Assembly (NCBI RefSeq): GCF_021325795.1
Contig: NZ_JAHPZX010000004.1
Span: forward strand, 248,001-312,000
Reading direction: 5' to 3'
DNA length: 64,000 bases
Origin: Bordetella sp. LUAb4
GTDB lineage: Bacteria > Pseudomonadota > Gammaproteobacteria > Burkholderiales > Burkholderiaceae_B
Part shown: in pieces, positions 7,693 to 18,102 of the stretch
How positions within the stretch are numbered: the first letter of the stretch is position 1
Layout: each line of letters begins with the position of its first letter
Program-made: the position numbers and the translations under genes
The notes under the pieces: model-generated
What the model saw: only the letters and a program-made list of their open reading frames with translations
The model's database searches: none
What the model was told of the DNA's origin: nothing

Positions 7693-10600
7693 ATGGACCA
7701 GTACTCGCCACCAGCCGACTCTCAGGGTGATACCCCTTTCTTCCTGGCCGGTGGCGGCGAGATGGGCGCGCTGATACGCGCTCACGACTGGTCCGGCACC
7801 CGGCTGGGGCCACCCGCCCGGTGGCCGCAAAGCCTGAAGACCGCCATCCGCATCATGCTGACGTCGCGCCAGCCCATCTGGATCGGTTGGGGCGAGGACC
7901 TTTTCTTCTTCTACAACGACCCCTACAAAAGCATCATCGGTGGCAAGCATCCGGCGTCTTTGGGTCGGCCAACCATCGAGGTCTGGCAGGAAATCTGGGA
8001 CGACATCGGCCCGCTGCTGGACACGGCGATGTCCGGCACCGAAGGGACCTACGTCGAGAACAAGTTTCTGCTGATGGAGCGTAATGGCTACCCGGAGGAG
8101 ACCTACTACACCTTTTCCTACAGTCCCATCCCGGCCGACGAGGGTGGAGCGGGCGGCATCATCTGCGCCAACAGCGACGACACGGCGATGGTGGTGGGCG
8201 ACCGCCAGGTCAGGCTGCTGCGCGAGCTGGCGGCGGTGGCGACGCAGGCGCACAGCTGGGATGAAGCGTGCCAACTGAGCGTGCGCGCCTTGTCCTTGAA
8301 TCCTCAGGATCTCCCGTTCGCCTTGCTATACGTCGCGGCGCCGGACAGCGGCAGCGTCGCGCTCGTGGGCAGTTGTGGCTTCGAGCAGGCGGATCATTGC
8401 GCGGCGCCCCTGGCCTTGAAGGAGGATGAGGCCGGCGTGTGGCCCATCGCCGACGTACTGCGGCGGCAGAACGCCATCGTGCTGGAGGATCTGCCCGAAC
8501 GTTTTCCCCTTGGAGCGCCTGCCGCCGAACTACCCCGAGGCCCCTGGCGCCATGCGCCGTCCCGTGCCATCCTGTTGCCGATCGCGCCGGCGGGCGACAC
8601 GGGCCGGGCCGGTGTTCTCATCGTTGGCTTGAATCCCTATCGCCTGCTCGACGAAGATTACCGGGGCTTTCTGAACCTGGCCACGGGGCAGATCAGCGCT
8701 GCCATCGCCCACGCGCACGCATACGAAGAGGAGCGCCGCCGGGCCGAAGCGTTGGCCGAGATCGACCGCGCCAAGACAACGTTCTTTTCCAACATCAGCC
8801 ACGAATTCCGTACACCGCTGACCCTGATGCTGGGACCGCTGGAGGAAATGCTGCAACGCGCGGCCGACAACGATGGCCAGCGCCCTTTGTTGGAATTGAC
8901 GTATCGCAACGGCCTGCGTCTGCTCAAACTGGTCAACAGCCTGCTGGACTTTTCCCGCATCGAGGCGGGGCGAGTGCAAGCCCGCTACGAGGCAACCGAT
9001 CTGGCCGCGCTGACGACGGAGTTGGCTTCCCTGTTTCGCTCCGCCACCGACAAGGCCGGCCTGGCGTTGGTGGTGAATTGCTCACCCTTGCAGGAGCCGG
9101 TCTATGTGGACCGGGAGATGTGGGAGAAAATCGTCCTCAATCTGCTGTCCAATGCGTTCAAGTTCACGTTCGACGGCCAGATCCGTATTGCGCTGGAACG
9201 GTCGCCGGATGGCCGCTCAGCGCGCATGTCCGTCAGCGATTCCGGGATCGGCATCGCCGAGCATGAGTTGCCACACGTGTTCACCCGCTTTCGCCGAGTC
9301 AGTGGCGCGGTCGGCCGCAGCATCGAAGGCAGCGGTATTGGCTTGGCCCTGGTGCAGGAACTGGTGCGCCTGCAGGGTGGCACCATCGCCGCCGAAAGCA
9401 CCTTGGGCGCGGGAACCACCTTCACTGTCACGCTGCCACTAGGTACCGCGCATCTGCCCTCGGACACGGTGACCAGCGCCGAACCGCGCGCAGGCACCAG
9501 TGTGGCGGCTCAGGCTTTCATCGCCGATGCCATGCGTTGGGTGCCCGACGATGCGCTGGCCGGCGCTGCCGTTCCTGATTTGTCATCGGTGCTGGACATG
9601 GGCGCCGGCGGCAACACCACGCTGGCGGAAGAAATACTGGTCGTCGATGACAACGCTGATTTGCGCGACTACGTCGGCCGCATCCTGAAGAGCGCCGGCT
9701 ACAGCGTCACGGTGGCCATGGACGGCTACGAAGCCTTGGCGGCCGCGCGCATGCGGCCGCCGGGCCTGATCCTGTCGGACATCATGATGCCCGGCCTGGA
9801 CGGCTTTGGTTTGCTGGTCGCCGTGCGCGCCGATCAGGAACTGCGCGAGGTGCCCGTGCTGCTGATGTCCGCGCGCGCCGGCGAAGAGTCGCGGGTGGAG
9901 GGTTTGAGCGCGGGCGCGGACGACTATCTGACCAAGCCTTTCTCGGCGCGCGAGCTGCTGGCGCGCGTGGCCAGTAATCTGCAAATGTACCGCCTGCGCC
10001 AGGAAACCGCGCGCAAGATTCAGGAAGACGCGCGTGTCCTGGAGATCCTCAACAAGGTCGGCATCACCATCGCCGCGGAACTGGATCTGGGACGCGCCGT
10101 GCAGGTGATCACGGACGCGGCGACGGAGTTGACGGGAGCGGCCTTCGGCGCGTTCTTCTACAACGTGCTGGACAAGGCTGGCGAGAGCTACATGCTGTAC
10201 ACCTTGTCGGGCGCGCCGCGCAGCGCATTCGAAAAATTTCCCATGCCGCGCAATACGGCGGTCTTCGGTCCGACCTTCGCCGGCGAGGGTGTGGTGCGTT
10301 CGGACGACATCACCAAGGATCCACGCTACGGCCATAATGCGCCGCGCCGCGGCATGCCCGAGGGGCATTTGCCGGTGTGCAGCTATTTGGCCGTGCCGGT
10401 GATTGCGCGTAGCGGCGAGGTCTTGGGCGGCCTGTTCCTGGGGCATCCGCAACCGGCGATATTCACCGACGCCGCCGAACGCCTGGCCGTGGGCATCGCC
10501 GCCCAGGCGTCGACCGCCATCGACAATGCCCGCCTGTATCAGGCGGCGCAGTCCGAGATCACGCAGCGCACCGCGGCGCAGGCCGCCCTGCATGAGCTCA

Positions 10601-12600
10601 ACGAAACCCTGGAAGTGCGGGTGACGGAAGCCGTGGCCGAGCGGGACCGCTTGTGGGAGCTGAGCGAAGATTTATTGGCGGTGGGTGATTTCGACGGCAA
10701 GCTGTTGCGGGTCAGTCCTTCCTGGACGCGGGTCCTGGGCCATCCGCGCGGGGAGTTGATGGCCGGGCATTACGCGGCCTTGATCCACCCCGACGACCGC
10801 GAGGCGGCCTGGCGGGCAATACATGCATTGCGCGAACACGGCCGTCCGGTGTCCTACGAAGGCCGCATGCTTACCGCGGATGGTGCGTGGCGGTGGATAG
10901 CCTGGACCATGTCGGCCGACCCCGAACGCAAGGGCGTCCATGGCGTGGGCCGCGACGTCACCGCGGACAAGGAAGCCGCCGAGGCGCTGCGCCAGGCGGA
11001 AGAGGCCTTGCGCATGGCCCAGAAAATGGAAGCCGTCGGCAAGCTCACGGGCGGCGTGGCGCATGACTTCAACAACCTGTTGCAGGTGGTCGGCGGCAAC
11101 CTGCAATTGCTGGCCCGCGAGGTGCGCGGCAGCGAACGCGCCGAGAAGCGGGTACGCAATGCCCTGGACGGGGTGGCGCGGGGAGCCAAACTGGCGTCCC
11201 AATTGCTGGCATTTGGACGGCGCCAGCCTTTGGCGCCCAAAGTCGTAAACCTGGGACGTTTCGTGCGCGGGCTGGACGATATGCTGCGGCGGGCGCTGGG
11301 CGATGCCATCGAGATCGAGACCATGGTCTCGGGCGGCTTGTGGAATACGCTGGTCGATCCTTTCCAGGTCGAGAACGCCTTGCTCAACCTGGCCATCAAT
11401 GCGCGCGATGCCATGCTGGGCCACGGCAAGCTGACCATCGAACTGGGCAATGCCGTGCTGGACGACGACTACGTCGCGCGCCATGCGGACGTCAAGTCCG
11501 GTCAATACGTGATGGTGGCGGTGACGGACACGGGCAGCGGCATGAGCGCGGAGATCCTGCAGCAGGTGTTCGAGCCGTTCTTCACCACCAAGCCGGAAGG
11601 ACGTGGGACCGGCCTGGGCCTGAGCATGGTCTATGGCTTCATCAAACAATCCAACGGCCATATCAAGATTTATAGCGAGCAAGGGCACGGCACCACGGTC
11701 CGGCTCTATCTGCCGCGCGCCAGGCAGGATGAAGACATCGTCGCCGAAGTGGATGCGGGCCCGATCGCCGGCGGCACCGAAACCATTCTGGCTGTCGAAG
11801 ACGACGAGGATGTGCGCGCGACGGTGGTCGATTTGCTTTCCGAACTGGGCTATCGCGTGCTGCGGGCCAAGGATGCGCAAAGCGCGCTGGCCATCGTCGA
11901 GAGTGGCATGCCCATCGACCTGTTGTTCACTGACGTGGTCATGCCCGGCCCCTTGCGTAGCCCGGAGCTGGCGCGCAAGACGCGCGAGCGCTTGCCGAAT
12001 GTGGCGGTGCTGTTCACTTCGGGCTATACCGAGAACGCCATCATGCACGACGGCCGGCTCGATGAAGGTATCGAACTCTTGAGCAAACCGTACACACGCG
12101 AGGCCATGGCACGCAAGATCCGCCACGTGCTGCGCAACCAACAGCAGCGCAATGCCGCGCAGGAAACCCGGCAAGGGCGCTTGCCGCTGGCGGCGGACGT
12201 TGCCGCCGGCGCATTGCGGCAGACGCCGTCATGGCGCATCCTGCTGGTGGAAGATGACGGCTTGATCCGCATGACCACCACCGAGATGCTGGAAGCGCTG
12301 GGGCACCAGGTACTGTCCGCCGACCATGCCGCGGCCGCCATGGCGGTTTTACAGGCCAACGCCATCGACGTACTGATGACGGATATTGGTCTGCCGGAGA
12401 TTTCCGGCATCGACCTGGCTATCAGCGCCCGTGCTTACCAACCCGGCTTGCAGGTGATTTTCGCCTCGGGCCACGACGCCGGGGTGATGCCGGGCGAGGG
12501 CGCGGTGACCGGCGCCGTGCATCTGCTCAAGCCGTATAGCGCGGAAGACCTTGCCAACGTGTTCGAGCAGATCGGCGGGAAGCCTGCGGCGCCACGATGA
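7693..12600 (+). CDS. Hybrid sensor kinase with two kinase cores and three receivers
   Basis: 1635 residues from ATG 7693, which has AAGGA about 11 bp upstream; the frame extends to 7483, but that overlaps the divergent kinase start. In order: a PAS-like N-terminal domain (about 25-150); a GAF-like domain (about 165-345); HisKA with His370 (NISHEFRTP) and HATPase (N-box LLSNAFKF); receiver 1 with Asp696 (SDIMMP); GAF (about 785-950); PAS (about 975-1090); a second HisKA with His1124 (VAHDFNN) and HATPase (GTGLGLSM); receiver 2 with Asp1414 (FTDVVMP); receiver 3 with Asp1564 (MTDIGLP). No membrane segment is seen, so it senses in the cytoplasm. There is no adjacent dedicated output regulator. 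It ends 1 bp from the convergent GGT gene. Confidence 0.93.
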   Translation: MDQYSPPADSQGDTPFFLAGGGEMGALIRAHDWSGTRLGPPARWPQSLKTAIRIMLTSRQPIWIGWGEDLFFFYNDPYKSIIGGKHPASLGRPTIEVWQEIWDDIGPLLDTAMSGTEGTYVENKFLLMERNGYPEETYYTFSYSPIPADEGGAGGIICANSDDTAMVVGDRQVRLLRELAAVATQAHSWDEACQLSVRALSLNPQDLPFALLYVAAPDSGSVALVGSCGFEQADHCAAPLALKEDEAGVWPIADVLRRQNAIVLEDLPERFPLGAPAAELPRGPWRHAPSRAILLPIAPAGDTGRAGVLIVGLNPYRLLDEDYRGFLNLATGQISAAIAHAHAYEEERRRAEALAEIDRAKTTFFSNISHEFRTPLTLMLGPLEEMLQRAADNDGQRPLLELTYRNGLRLLKLVNSLLDFSRIEAGRVQARYEATDLAALTTELASLFRSATDKAGLALVVNCSPLQEPVYVDREMWEKIVLNLLSNAFKFTFDGQIRIALERSPDGRSARMSVSDSGIGIAEHELPHVFTRFRRVSGAVGRSIEGSGIGLALVQELVRLQGGTIAAESTLGAGTTFTVTLPLGTAHLPSDTVTSAEPRAGTSVAAQAFIADAMRWVPDDALAGAAVPDLSSVLDMGAGGNTTLAEEILVVDDNADLRDYVGRILKSAGYSVTVAMDGYEALAAARMRPPGLILSDIMMPGLDGFGLLVAVRADQELREVPVLLMSARAGEESRVEGLSAGADDYLTKPFSARELLARVASNLQMYRLRQETARKIQEDARVLEILNKVGITIAAELDLGRAVQVITDAATELTGAAFGAFFYNVLDKAGESYMLYTLSGAPRSAFEKFPMPRNTAVFGPTFAGEGVVRSDDITKDPRYGHNAPRRGMPEGHLPVCSYLAVPVIARSGEVLGGLFLGHPQPAIFTDAAERLAVGIAAQASTAIDNARLYQAAQSEITQRTAAQAALHELNETLEVRVTEAVAERDRLWELSEDLLAVGDFDGKLLRVSPSWTRVLGHPRGELMAGHYAALIHPDDREAAWRAIHALREHGRPVSYEGRMLTADGAWRWIAWTMSADPERKGVHGVGRDVTADKEAAEALRQAEEALRMAQKMEAVGKLTGGVAHDFNNLLQVVGGNLQLLAREVRGSERAEKRVRNALDGVARGAKLASQLLAFGRRQPLAPKVVNLGRFVRGLDDMLRRALGDAIEIETMVSGGLWNTLVDPFQVENALLNLAINARDAMLGHGKLTIELGNAVLDDDYVARHADVKSGQYVMVAVTDTGSGMSAEILQQVFEPFFTTKPEGRGTGLGLSMVYGFIKQSNGHIKIYSEQGHGTTVRLYLPRARQDEDIVAEVDAGPIAGGTETILAVEDDEDVRATVVDLLSELGYRVLRAKDAQSALAIVESGMPIDLLFTDVVMPGPLRSPELARKTRERLPNVAVLFTSGYTENAIMHDGRLDEGIELLSKPYTREAMARKIRHVLRNQQQRNAAQETRQGRLPLAADVAAGALRQTPSWRILLVEDDGLIRMTTTEMLEALGHQVLSADHAAAAMAVLQANAIDVLMTDIGLPEISGIDLAISARAYQPGLQVIFASGHDAGVMPGEGAVTGAVHLLKPYSAEDLANVFEQIGGKPAAPR

Positions 12601-12601
12601 T

Positions 12602-14227
12602 TTATTGGCCGCTTTCCTGCCCGATGGCATCGGCCCATGGCGAGGTGATTTCGGTGGCGCCGAAGTGCCGGCCCTGGCTCGCCATGACGGCTGACGGGAA
12701 GGCATAGGCGTAGGGGTAAAGCGTGGCTTGCGTCTGCACCGTGGGGAAAGCGCCGCGCAGGGCGTCGATCACCGGCGCCGGCAGTTTGCTGTTGGCGATC
12801 ACGGTGCCGCTGCCGCTCATGTCGATACGCGGCTGCCGGAAGGCATCTTCCAGGGTCAAGCCATAGTCGCTGAGGAATACGGACAACTGCATTACCGCTC
12901 CCATGATCTTGCGGCCGCCGGACGCGCCCACCGCGAAGCGATCGCCGCAGGCGGTTTCACCCACTACCGGGCAGACATTCATCAGGCATTTCTTGCCGGG
13001 TGCCAGCGAGTTGGGACGGCCTGGCTCCGGGTCGAACCACATGATGCCGTTGTTCATCAGCACCCCCGTCGACGGCGACACCACTTTGGAACCGAAGGCG
13101 GACAACAGCGTCTGCGTGACCGCGCACATATTGCCGTGGCGATCCACTACGCAGAAATGGCTGGTGCAAGCGGGCGCCGTAGGCGAATCGAGATCGCCCA
13201 TCTGCGTCAGCCGCTGCTTGAACGCGTGATCCAGGGCGCGCGCCATGGCGACATAAGCCTGCGCATCGGGCAGGTCATGCCCGCGGGCTGGCGCTCGCAA
13301 GGCGGCCTGCAGGTCGTCGAGCGCTACTTTCAGGCTGGGGCCGGCGGTGTATCCCGGCGGCGCATGGATGCGGGCGCCGCGATAGGGGATGGTCAGGGGA
13401 TCCTCGATCCTGGCGGCATAGTGGCGCAGGTCCTCCGTGGACAGATATCCGCCCTTGTCCTGGATATCGCGTGCCAGGGCCTGGGCGATGTCGCCGGTGT
13501 AGAACTCGGCCGGGCCCTTGTCGGCCAGCCAGGTCAGCGTCTGCGCGAGCTTGCCCTGGTTCAGGCGGCGCTCGGCCAAGGCTGTCCAGCCGCCCACGAT
13601 GGGCCATTTGCCATCGTCCAGGAACAGCGCGGCCGCATCGGGATCCATGGCCAGTTCACGGGTGCAAGACGCGATCAGCAAACCGGCGTACCAGTCCACC
13701 AGCAAGCCTTGCTTGGCCATGCCCACCGCGGGCGTCAACACGTCGCGCCACGGCAGGCGCCCGTAACGGGCGTGCGCCAGGCCCATGCCGGCGACGGTCC
13801 CCGGCACGGCGATGGCGTGCGGACCGCGGACATTGCGGTCGTCCAGCACCCCAGGCCAGCCGAAGAAGTCGCTGCGAGGCGCACCCGGCGCCAGGGGATA
13901 GGCGGCCGGGTCGAGTCCGGCCGGCGCATGCATGCCGAAGTTGACGGCATACGCACGCTGTTCGTCGGCGCGCCAGATGATCATGGCGCCGCCACCGCCC
14001 GCGCCGCTCATCCAGGGCTCGGCCACGCCCAGGGCAAACGAGGTGGCGACCGCTGCATCGACGGCGTCGCCGCCCGCGTCCAGCACCGCTACGCCGGCCA
14101 GGGCCGCGCGCCGGCTCTGCGAGGCGACGATGCCGCCGCGGCTCTCGACCATGGGCTTGTCGACGATCTGGGTACGAGAAAGGTTTTCCGTGCTGGCGGC
14201 GATGGAGGGGGATTTCGGTTGGTCCAT
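12602..14227 (-). CDS. Gamma-glutamyltransferase family, no signal peptide
   Basis: 541 residues. It is an Ntn-hydrolase that hydrolyses or transfers gamma-glutamyl groups. The catalytic threonine that becomes the new N-terminus after autocleavage is Thr355 (CTSHFCVVD, aligned with TTHYSVVD of classical GGT). Downstream family features such as the LMNNGIMWFDP stretch are present, as is the N-terminal GGIVASQ ... AGGDAVDAAVA block. The ATG at 14227 has GGAG 8 bases upstream. The N-terminus is polar with no signal peptide, unlike the periplasmic GGTs, so the enzyme should act on cytoplasmic substrate. It is the last gene of an ABC-transporter operon, 43 bp after the LacI regulator, suggesting cleavage of an imported gamma-glutamyl compound. 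Substrate is inference. Confidence 0.88.
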   Translation of the reverse strand: MDQPKSPSIAASTENLSRTQIVDKPMVESRGGIVASQSRRAALAGVAVLDAGGDAVDAAVATSFALGVAEPWMSGAGGGGAMIIWRADEQRAYAVNFGMHAPAGLDPAAYPLAPGAPRSDFFGWPGVLDDRNVRGPHAIAVPGTVAGMGLAHARYGRLPWRDVLTPAVGMAKQGLLVDWYAGLLIASCTRELAMDPDAAALFLDDGKWPIVGGWTALAERRLNQGKLAQTLTWLADKGPAEFYTGDIAQALARDIQDKGGYLSTEDLRHYAARIEDPLTIPYRGARIHAPPGYTAGPSLKVALDDLQAALRAPARGHDLPDAQAYVAMARALDHAFKQRLTQMGDLDSPTAPACTSHFCVVDRHGNMCAVTQTLLSAFGSKVVSPSTGVLMNNGIMWFDPEPGRPNSLAPGKKCLMNVCPVVGETACGDRFAVGASGGRKIMGAVMQLSVFLSDYGLTLEDAFRQPRIDMSGSGTVIANSKLPAPVIDALRGAFPTVQTQATLYPYAYAFPSAVMASQGRHFGATEITSPWADAIGQESGQ

Positions 14228-14270
14228 GGTCTTCGCTCCAGATAGGTGAGCCGGTGCTCGCGACGGGGGC

Positions 14271-15317
14271 CTAGTACGGCGCCGGCCCGCAGGATCCACG
14301 CACCGTGATGTCTTGTTGCGGTAGCGCGTGCACCACGGCCGACTGTTTGCCGTGTTCGATCATATCCAGCAAATAGGATGCGGCGGCGCGCCCCAGATCG
14401 ATGAAAGGATAACTGACCGCGGTCACCGGCGGGGTGAGCATGTCGGCGACAAAGGTGTCGAGCAAGGCCAGCACGGACATCTGCCCGGGTACGGCGATGC
14501 CGGCGCGTGCCAGCACGGACAGGATGCCCGCCGCCACGCTGACGTTGGCCGCGCATACGGCCGTCGGGGTGGATTTATCCTTGCTTTTGGATTTCAACAG
14601 TTGGGACATGGCCGATTCGGCCTGGGCTCGCCCATAATCGCATTCCACTACCAGCGAGGGATCGAATTCCAGGCCCGCTTCCGCCAGGCCCGCCTTGTAG
14701 CCCTGCAGGCGGGTGCGGCCCGTGTAGTGCTCCAAGGGCCCGCTGACGTAGGCGATGCCGCGGTGGCCCAGACCCGCCAGGTAGCGCACCGCATCCTGGG
14801 TGCCATGCCGGTAATCGACCATTACCTTGGGATCGTCGGCGCCGCGGTCGCGATTGACCAGGACATAGGGAATGTTCCATCGGCCAGGATCGAAGGCCGG
14901 CGCGGTTTGCAGGGTGGTGACCAACAGGCCGTCGACCTGGTTGTCCTCGACCAGGCGCGCGTACAAATCCTGGTCGGGAAAGTCCTTGTCCGCATAGGCG
15001 ATCAACAAGGAATAGCCGCGTTCAAGGGCGACACGCTGGGCACCACGGATGATGGCCCCGAACACCGGGTTGTCGATTTCCGGTACGACCAAGCCGACCG
15101 AAAAGGACTTGCGCGCCTGCAGGCTGCGGGCGCGGGTGTTGGGGCGATAGGACAGCTCGCGCGCCAGTTCCAGCACGCGTTCGCGGGTTTCGGGCCGGAT
15201 GGACAGGGTTTTTTCACCTACCAGGATGCGCGACACCGTCGACGTCGCCACGCCGGCCCGTTCGGCGATATCGGCCAGTGTGGCCCGCCGCTGCGACGCA
15301 TCCTGATGACCCTTCAT
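14271..15317 (-). CDS. LacI-family transcriptional regulator (operon-internal)
   Basis: 348 residues. The N-terminal LacI helix-turn-helix (about 12-60: LADIAERAGVATSTVSRIL) is followed by the hinge helix RPNTRARSLQ and a periplasmic-binding-protein-like effector domain. Its start overlaps the stop of the ABC ATPase by 4 bp (ATGA), so it is translationally coupled into the operon. The likely operator is the AAAACGTTTT-core palindrome at 21704-21717, in the divergent promoter in front of this operon and eutBC. The inducer is probably the transported compound or a product of it. Confidence 0.93.
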   Translation of the reverse strand: MKGHQDASQRRATLADIAERAGVATSTVSRILVGEKTLSIRPETRERVLELARELSYRPNTRARSLQARKSFSVGLVVPEIDNPVFGAIIRGAQRVALERGYSLLIAYADKDFPDQDLYARLVEDNQVDGLLVTTLQTAPAFDPGRWNIPYVLVNRDRGADDPKVMVDYRHGTQDAVRYLAGLGHRGIAYVSGPLEHYTGRTRLQGYKAGLAEAGLEFDPSLVVECDYGRAQAESAMSQLLKSKSKDKSTPTAVCAANVSVAAGILSVLARAGIAVPGQMSVLALLDTFVADMLTPPVTAVSYPFIDLGRAAASYLLDMIEHGKQSAVVHALPQQDITVRGSCGPAPY

Positions 15318-17269
15318 AGTGGCTTCCTGGCGAACCTGTCCACCGATGGAACGGACGACAGGAGTTTTTGCGTATAGGGGTGGCGGGGGGCGTCGATCAC
15401 GGCATCGGCGCTACCTTCCTCCACGATCTTGCCCTTATACATGACGCAGATGCGGTCCGCGACATGTGAGACGACCGCCAGGTCATGTGAGATGAATAGA
15501 TAGGCGACATCCAACTGATCGCGCAGGTCGCACAGAAGATTCAGGATCGATGCCTGCACGGAGACGTCCAGCGCGGAAACCGCCTCGTCGCAGACAATGA
15601 AGCGCGGATTGGTCGCCAGCGCGCGGGCGATGCCTATGCGCTGCTTTTCGCCCCCGCTCATCTGGTGCGGATAGCGGTCCGCGTAGTGCGGCCCCAGCCG
15701 TACCAGATCGAGCAGTGCCAGCACCTGGCGCTGCGTCTCGGCCGCCGTCGTGGTCACACCGAACAGCTGCATGGGACGCGCGAGTATCTCACGCACGGTC
15801 TTGCGCGGATTGAGCGACGAATCCGGATTCTGGAAGACCATTTGCGCGTCTTTCAGGATGGCGCGCCGCATCCTGGCATCGGCGGACACCAGATTCCTGC
15901 CGTCGATGCGGATCTGGCCGGCCGTGGGGTGTATCAGGTCGATGAGGCAGCGGCCCAGGGTGGTCTTGCCGCAGCCGCTTTCGCCGACCAGGCCCACCAC
16001 TTCGCCCGCGCCGACGGTCAGTGATACGCCGTCGACCGCCTTGAAAACCGCTTCCTGAGCGCGTTTGGCCGGCGATCGTCCACCGAGCAAGCGGGGCAGC
16101 CGCAGGCGCCAGCCGCCCGCGTCGAAGGCGCGTTCCAGGCCTTGCACGGTGACCATGGGCTTGCGGTCGACAGGGGGTCTCGCCCGGATTGTGTCGTTGG
16201 CGCCGTCCAAGGCCACGGGTTCGGCCACGGATACGGCCGCGGGCCACGGCAGGCCTGCGAGGTCTTTTGCGCGCCAGCAGCGGGCGGCATGGTCGGGTGT
16301 CTGCAGCGTCATGGTCTGAGCCGTCGCGCAGTTCTCGCCCTGTACGAATGCGCAGCGGTCGGAGAACACACAGCCTGTGGGACGCGCCGATGGGTGCGGC
16401 AGGCGCCCGGGTATCGGCACCAGCCGCTTGCCGCGCTCGCGCCGTTCGCCCAGATGGGGCAGGGCGGCCAGCAGCCCCTTGGTGTAGGGGTGGCGCGGAT
16501 CCGCCAGGACCTGGGCGGTGGGACCCTGTTCCAGGACTTCTCCTGCGTACAGGACGCAGACCTCATCGCATATCCTGGCAATCACGCCCAGATTGTGGCT
16601 GATGAACAGCATGGACAGCTTGCGGCTGACGCGCAGTTGCGCGAGCAGATCCAGGATCTGGGACTCCACGGTGACATCCAGGGCGGTGGTAGGCTCGTCC
16701 AGGATAAGCAGTTCCGGGTCGGACGCCAGCGCCGCGGCGATGAGGGCGCGCTGCTTCATGCCGCCGGACAACTGATGCGGATAGCTGCGCATCATCTTGC
16801 CCGGATCGGCGATGCCGACCTCGCGCAACAACCGCAGGCACTCGGCATCGGCGTCTTCCGTGCTGAAGCCGCGATGCACCAACAGCGCTTCGCGGATCTG
16901 GTGCCCCACCAGCAAAGACGGATTGAGGCTGGTGAAGGGGTCCTGGAAGACGATGCTGATGACGCTGGCGCGCAGCTTGCGCCGCTCCTCGTCCGCCATC
17001 GCGTAGATGTCACGGCCTTTGTACAGGATGGCGCCGCCGCGCAGGCGTGCTTCCTTGTCGGGCAGCCCCAGGGCGGCCAGCGCCACGGTGCTTTTGCCGG
17101 AACCTGACTCCCCCACCAGGCCTACCGCGCGGCCGGGTGCGATGTCGACGTTGATATTACGCAGCGCCTGGATAGGCGCGCCGCTACCGACGAAATCGAT
17201 GCAGAGGTCGCGGATCGACAACAGGGGAATCGACGGCAGGGGTATCGACAACAGGGGGCTATTGCTCAT
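15314..17269 (-). CDS. Dipeptide-type ABC transporter, fused double ATPase
   Basis: 651 residues containing both DppD-like and DppF-like nucleotide-binding domains in one chain. Domain 1 has Walker A GESGSGKS, signature LSGGMKQRA and Walker B LLILDEP. Domain 2 (from about residue 345) has Walker A GESGCGKTT, signature MSGGEKQRIG and Walker B FIVCDEA. Both have the oligopeptide C-terminal extension with the cysteine-containing segment after domain 1. The ATG at 17269 overlaps the upstream permease stop by 4 bp; the longer frame to 17428 is not the gene. Three 15-bp tandem copies lengthen the N-terminus (LLSIPLPSIPLLSIRDL). It powers the transporter encoded by the next three genes upstream. Confidence 0.94.
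   Translation of the reverse strand: MSNSPLLSIPLPSIPLLSIRDLCIDFVGSGAPIQALRNINVDIAPGRAVGLVGESGSGKSTVALAALGLPDKEARLRGGAILYKGRDIYAMADEERRKLRASVISIVFQDPFTSLNPSLLVGHQIREALLVHRGFSTEDADAECLRLLREVGIADPGKMMRSYPHQLSGGMKQRALIAAALASDPELLILDEPTTALDVTVESQILDLLAQLRVSRKLSMLFISHNLGVIARICDEVCVLYAGEVLEQGPTAQVLADPRHPYTKGLLAALPHLGERRERGKRLVPIPGRLPHPSARPTGCVFSDRCAFVQGENCATAQTMTLQTPDHAARCWRAKDLAGLPWPAAVSVAEPVALDGANDTIRARPPVDRKPMVTVQGLERAFDAGGWRLRLPRLLGGRSPAKRAQEAVFKAVDGVSLTVGAGEVVGLVGESGCGKTTLGRCLIDLIHPTAGQIRIDGRNLVSADARMRRAILKDAQMVFQNPDSSLNPRKTVREILARPMQLFGVTTTAAETQRQVLALLDLVRLGPHYADRYPHQMSGGEKQRIGIARALATNPRFIVCDEAVSALDVSVQASILNLLCDLRDQLDVAYLFISHDLAVVSHVADRICVMYKGKIVEEGSADAVIDAPRHPYTQKLLSSVPSVDRFARKPL
17214..17258. 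repeat. Three in-frame 15-bp tandem repeats in the ATPase start
   Basis: ATCGACAACAGGGGA, ATCGACGGCAGGGGT and ATCGACAACAGGGGG lie head to tail. On the coding (minus) strand they encode (P)LLSI, (P)LPSI, (P)LLSI, i.e. copies of the first beta-strand of the ATPase. Copy number can change without breaking the frame. Confidence 0.85.
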
Positions 17270-18102
17270 GCTCGGCTCCGGTGCAGGCGGGGATCCAGCC
17301 GCTCGCGCAAGCCGTCGCCGATGAGGTTGATCGCCATCACGGTGATGCACAGGGCGATGCCCGGGGCACAGGCGATCCACGGCGCGGCGCTGATGAAGGG
17401 CCGGGCTTCCGCGATCATCAGCCCCCAATCCGACGCCGGCGGCTGCACGCCTAGGCCCAGGAAACTGAGCGCCGCGCCAAGCAGGATGGCGAAGGTCACG
17501 CGCAGCGAGGACTCGACGATGATGGCGGGCCAGGCATTGGGCAGGATTTCGGAAAACAGGATGTAGGAGTTGCGCTCAGCGCGCGCCCTGGCCGACTGCA
17601 CGTATTCCTCGGCGCAGACTTCCAGCGTCACGCTGCGCGTCAGCCGCACCATGATAGGAACGTAGACCAAGCCGACGGCGAGGGTGGTCTTCCATAGGCT
17701 GGGACTGGTAATGGACAGGATCAGCAGGCCCAGGATGACCGGGGGCACGGATATCATCACGTCCACCGCCCGCATGATCACGTCGTCGACATGGCCTTTG
17801 AAATAGCCGGCCGAGAGCCCCAACGGCACACCGATCAGGATACTGAATAGGGTTGCACCGAAACCCATGGTGAGCGATGAGCGCGCGCCATTGAGCACGC
17901 GGCTCAAGACGTCACGGCCGAATTCGTCGGTGCCCAGCCAGTGCGCGGCGCTGGGTGCGGCCAGCCGTTGCTCCAGCGACGTGGCATCCATGGGATAGGG
18001 CGAAATGCTGGGGCCGATCATGGCAACCAGCACGACTAGCAGCAGCAGTGCCAGGCCGACATGCAGGCCGGTGATCCTGCGCGGTCCGCGCGGCTCATGC
18101 AT
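17266..18102 (-). CDS. Dipeptide-type ABC transporter permease (DppC-like)
   Basis: 278 residues with about six membrane helices. Helix 1 is LALLLLVVLVAMIGPSISPY, followed by the GTDEFGRDVLSR motif that marks DppC/OppC-type permeases. The cytoplasmic EAA loop for ATPase contact is near EYVQSARARAERN. I use the ATG at 18102, which overlaps the upstream permease stop by 8 bp; the frame open to 18177 has no supporting features. It is paired with the DppB-like subunit. Confidence 0.92.
   Translation of the reverse strand: MHEPRGPRRITGLHVGLALLLLVVLVAMIGPSISPYPMDATSLEQRLAAPSAAHWLGTDEFGRDVLSRVLNGARSSLTMGFGATLFSILIGVPLGLSAGYFKGHVDDVIMRAVDVMISVPPVILGLLILSITSPSLWKTTLAVGLVYVPIMVRLTRSVTLEVCAEEYVQSARARAERNSYILFSEILPNAWPAIIVESSLRVTFAILLGAALSFLGLGVQPPASDWGLMIAEARPFISAAPWIACAPGIALCITVMAINLIGDGLRERLDPRLHRSRA

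Noticed and set aside
7502-7813. N-terminal extension of the LytS-type kinase
   Set aside because: The extra 104 codons lack hydrophobic or family features and run into the opposite gene; the membrane segments begin just after ATG 7501.
14271-15317. Pseudogene or misplaced regulator, because it lies inside the transporter operon
   Set aside because: The frame is complete with HTH, hinge and effector domain and a 4-bp overlap to the ATPase, so it is an intact operon member.
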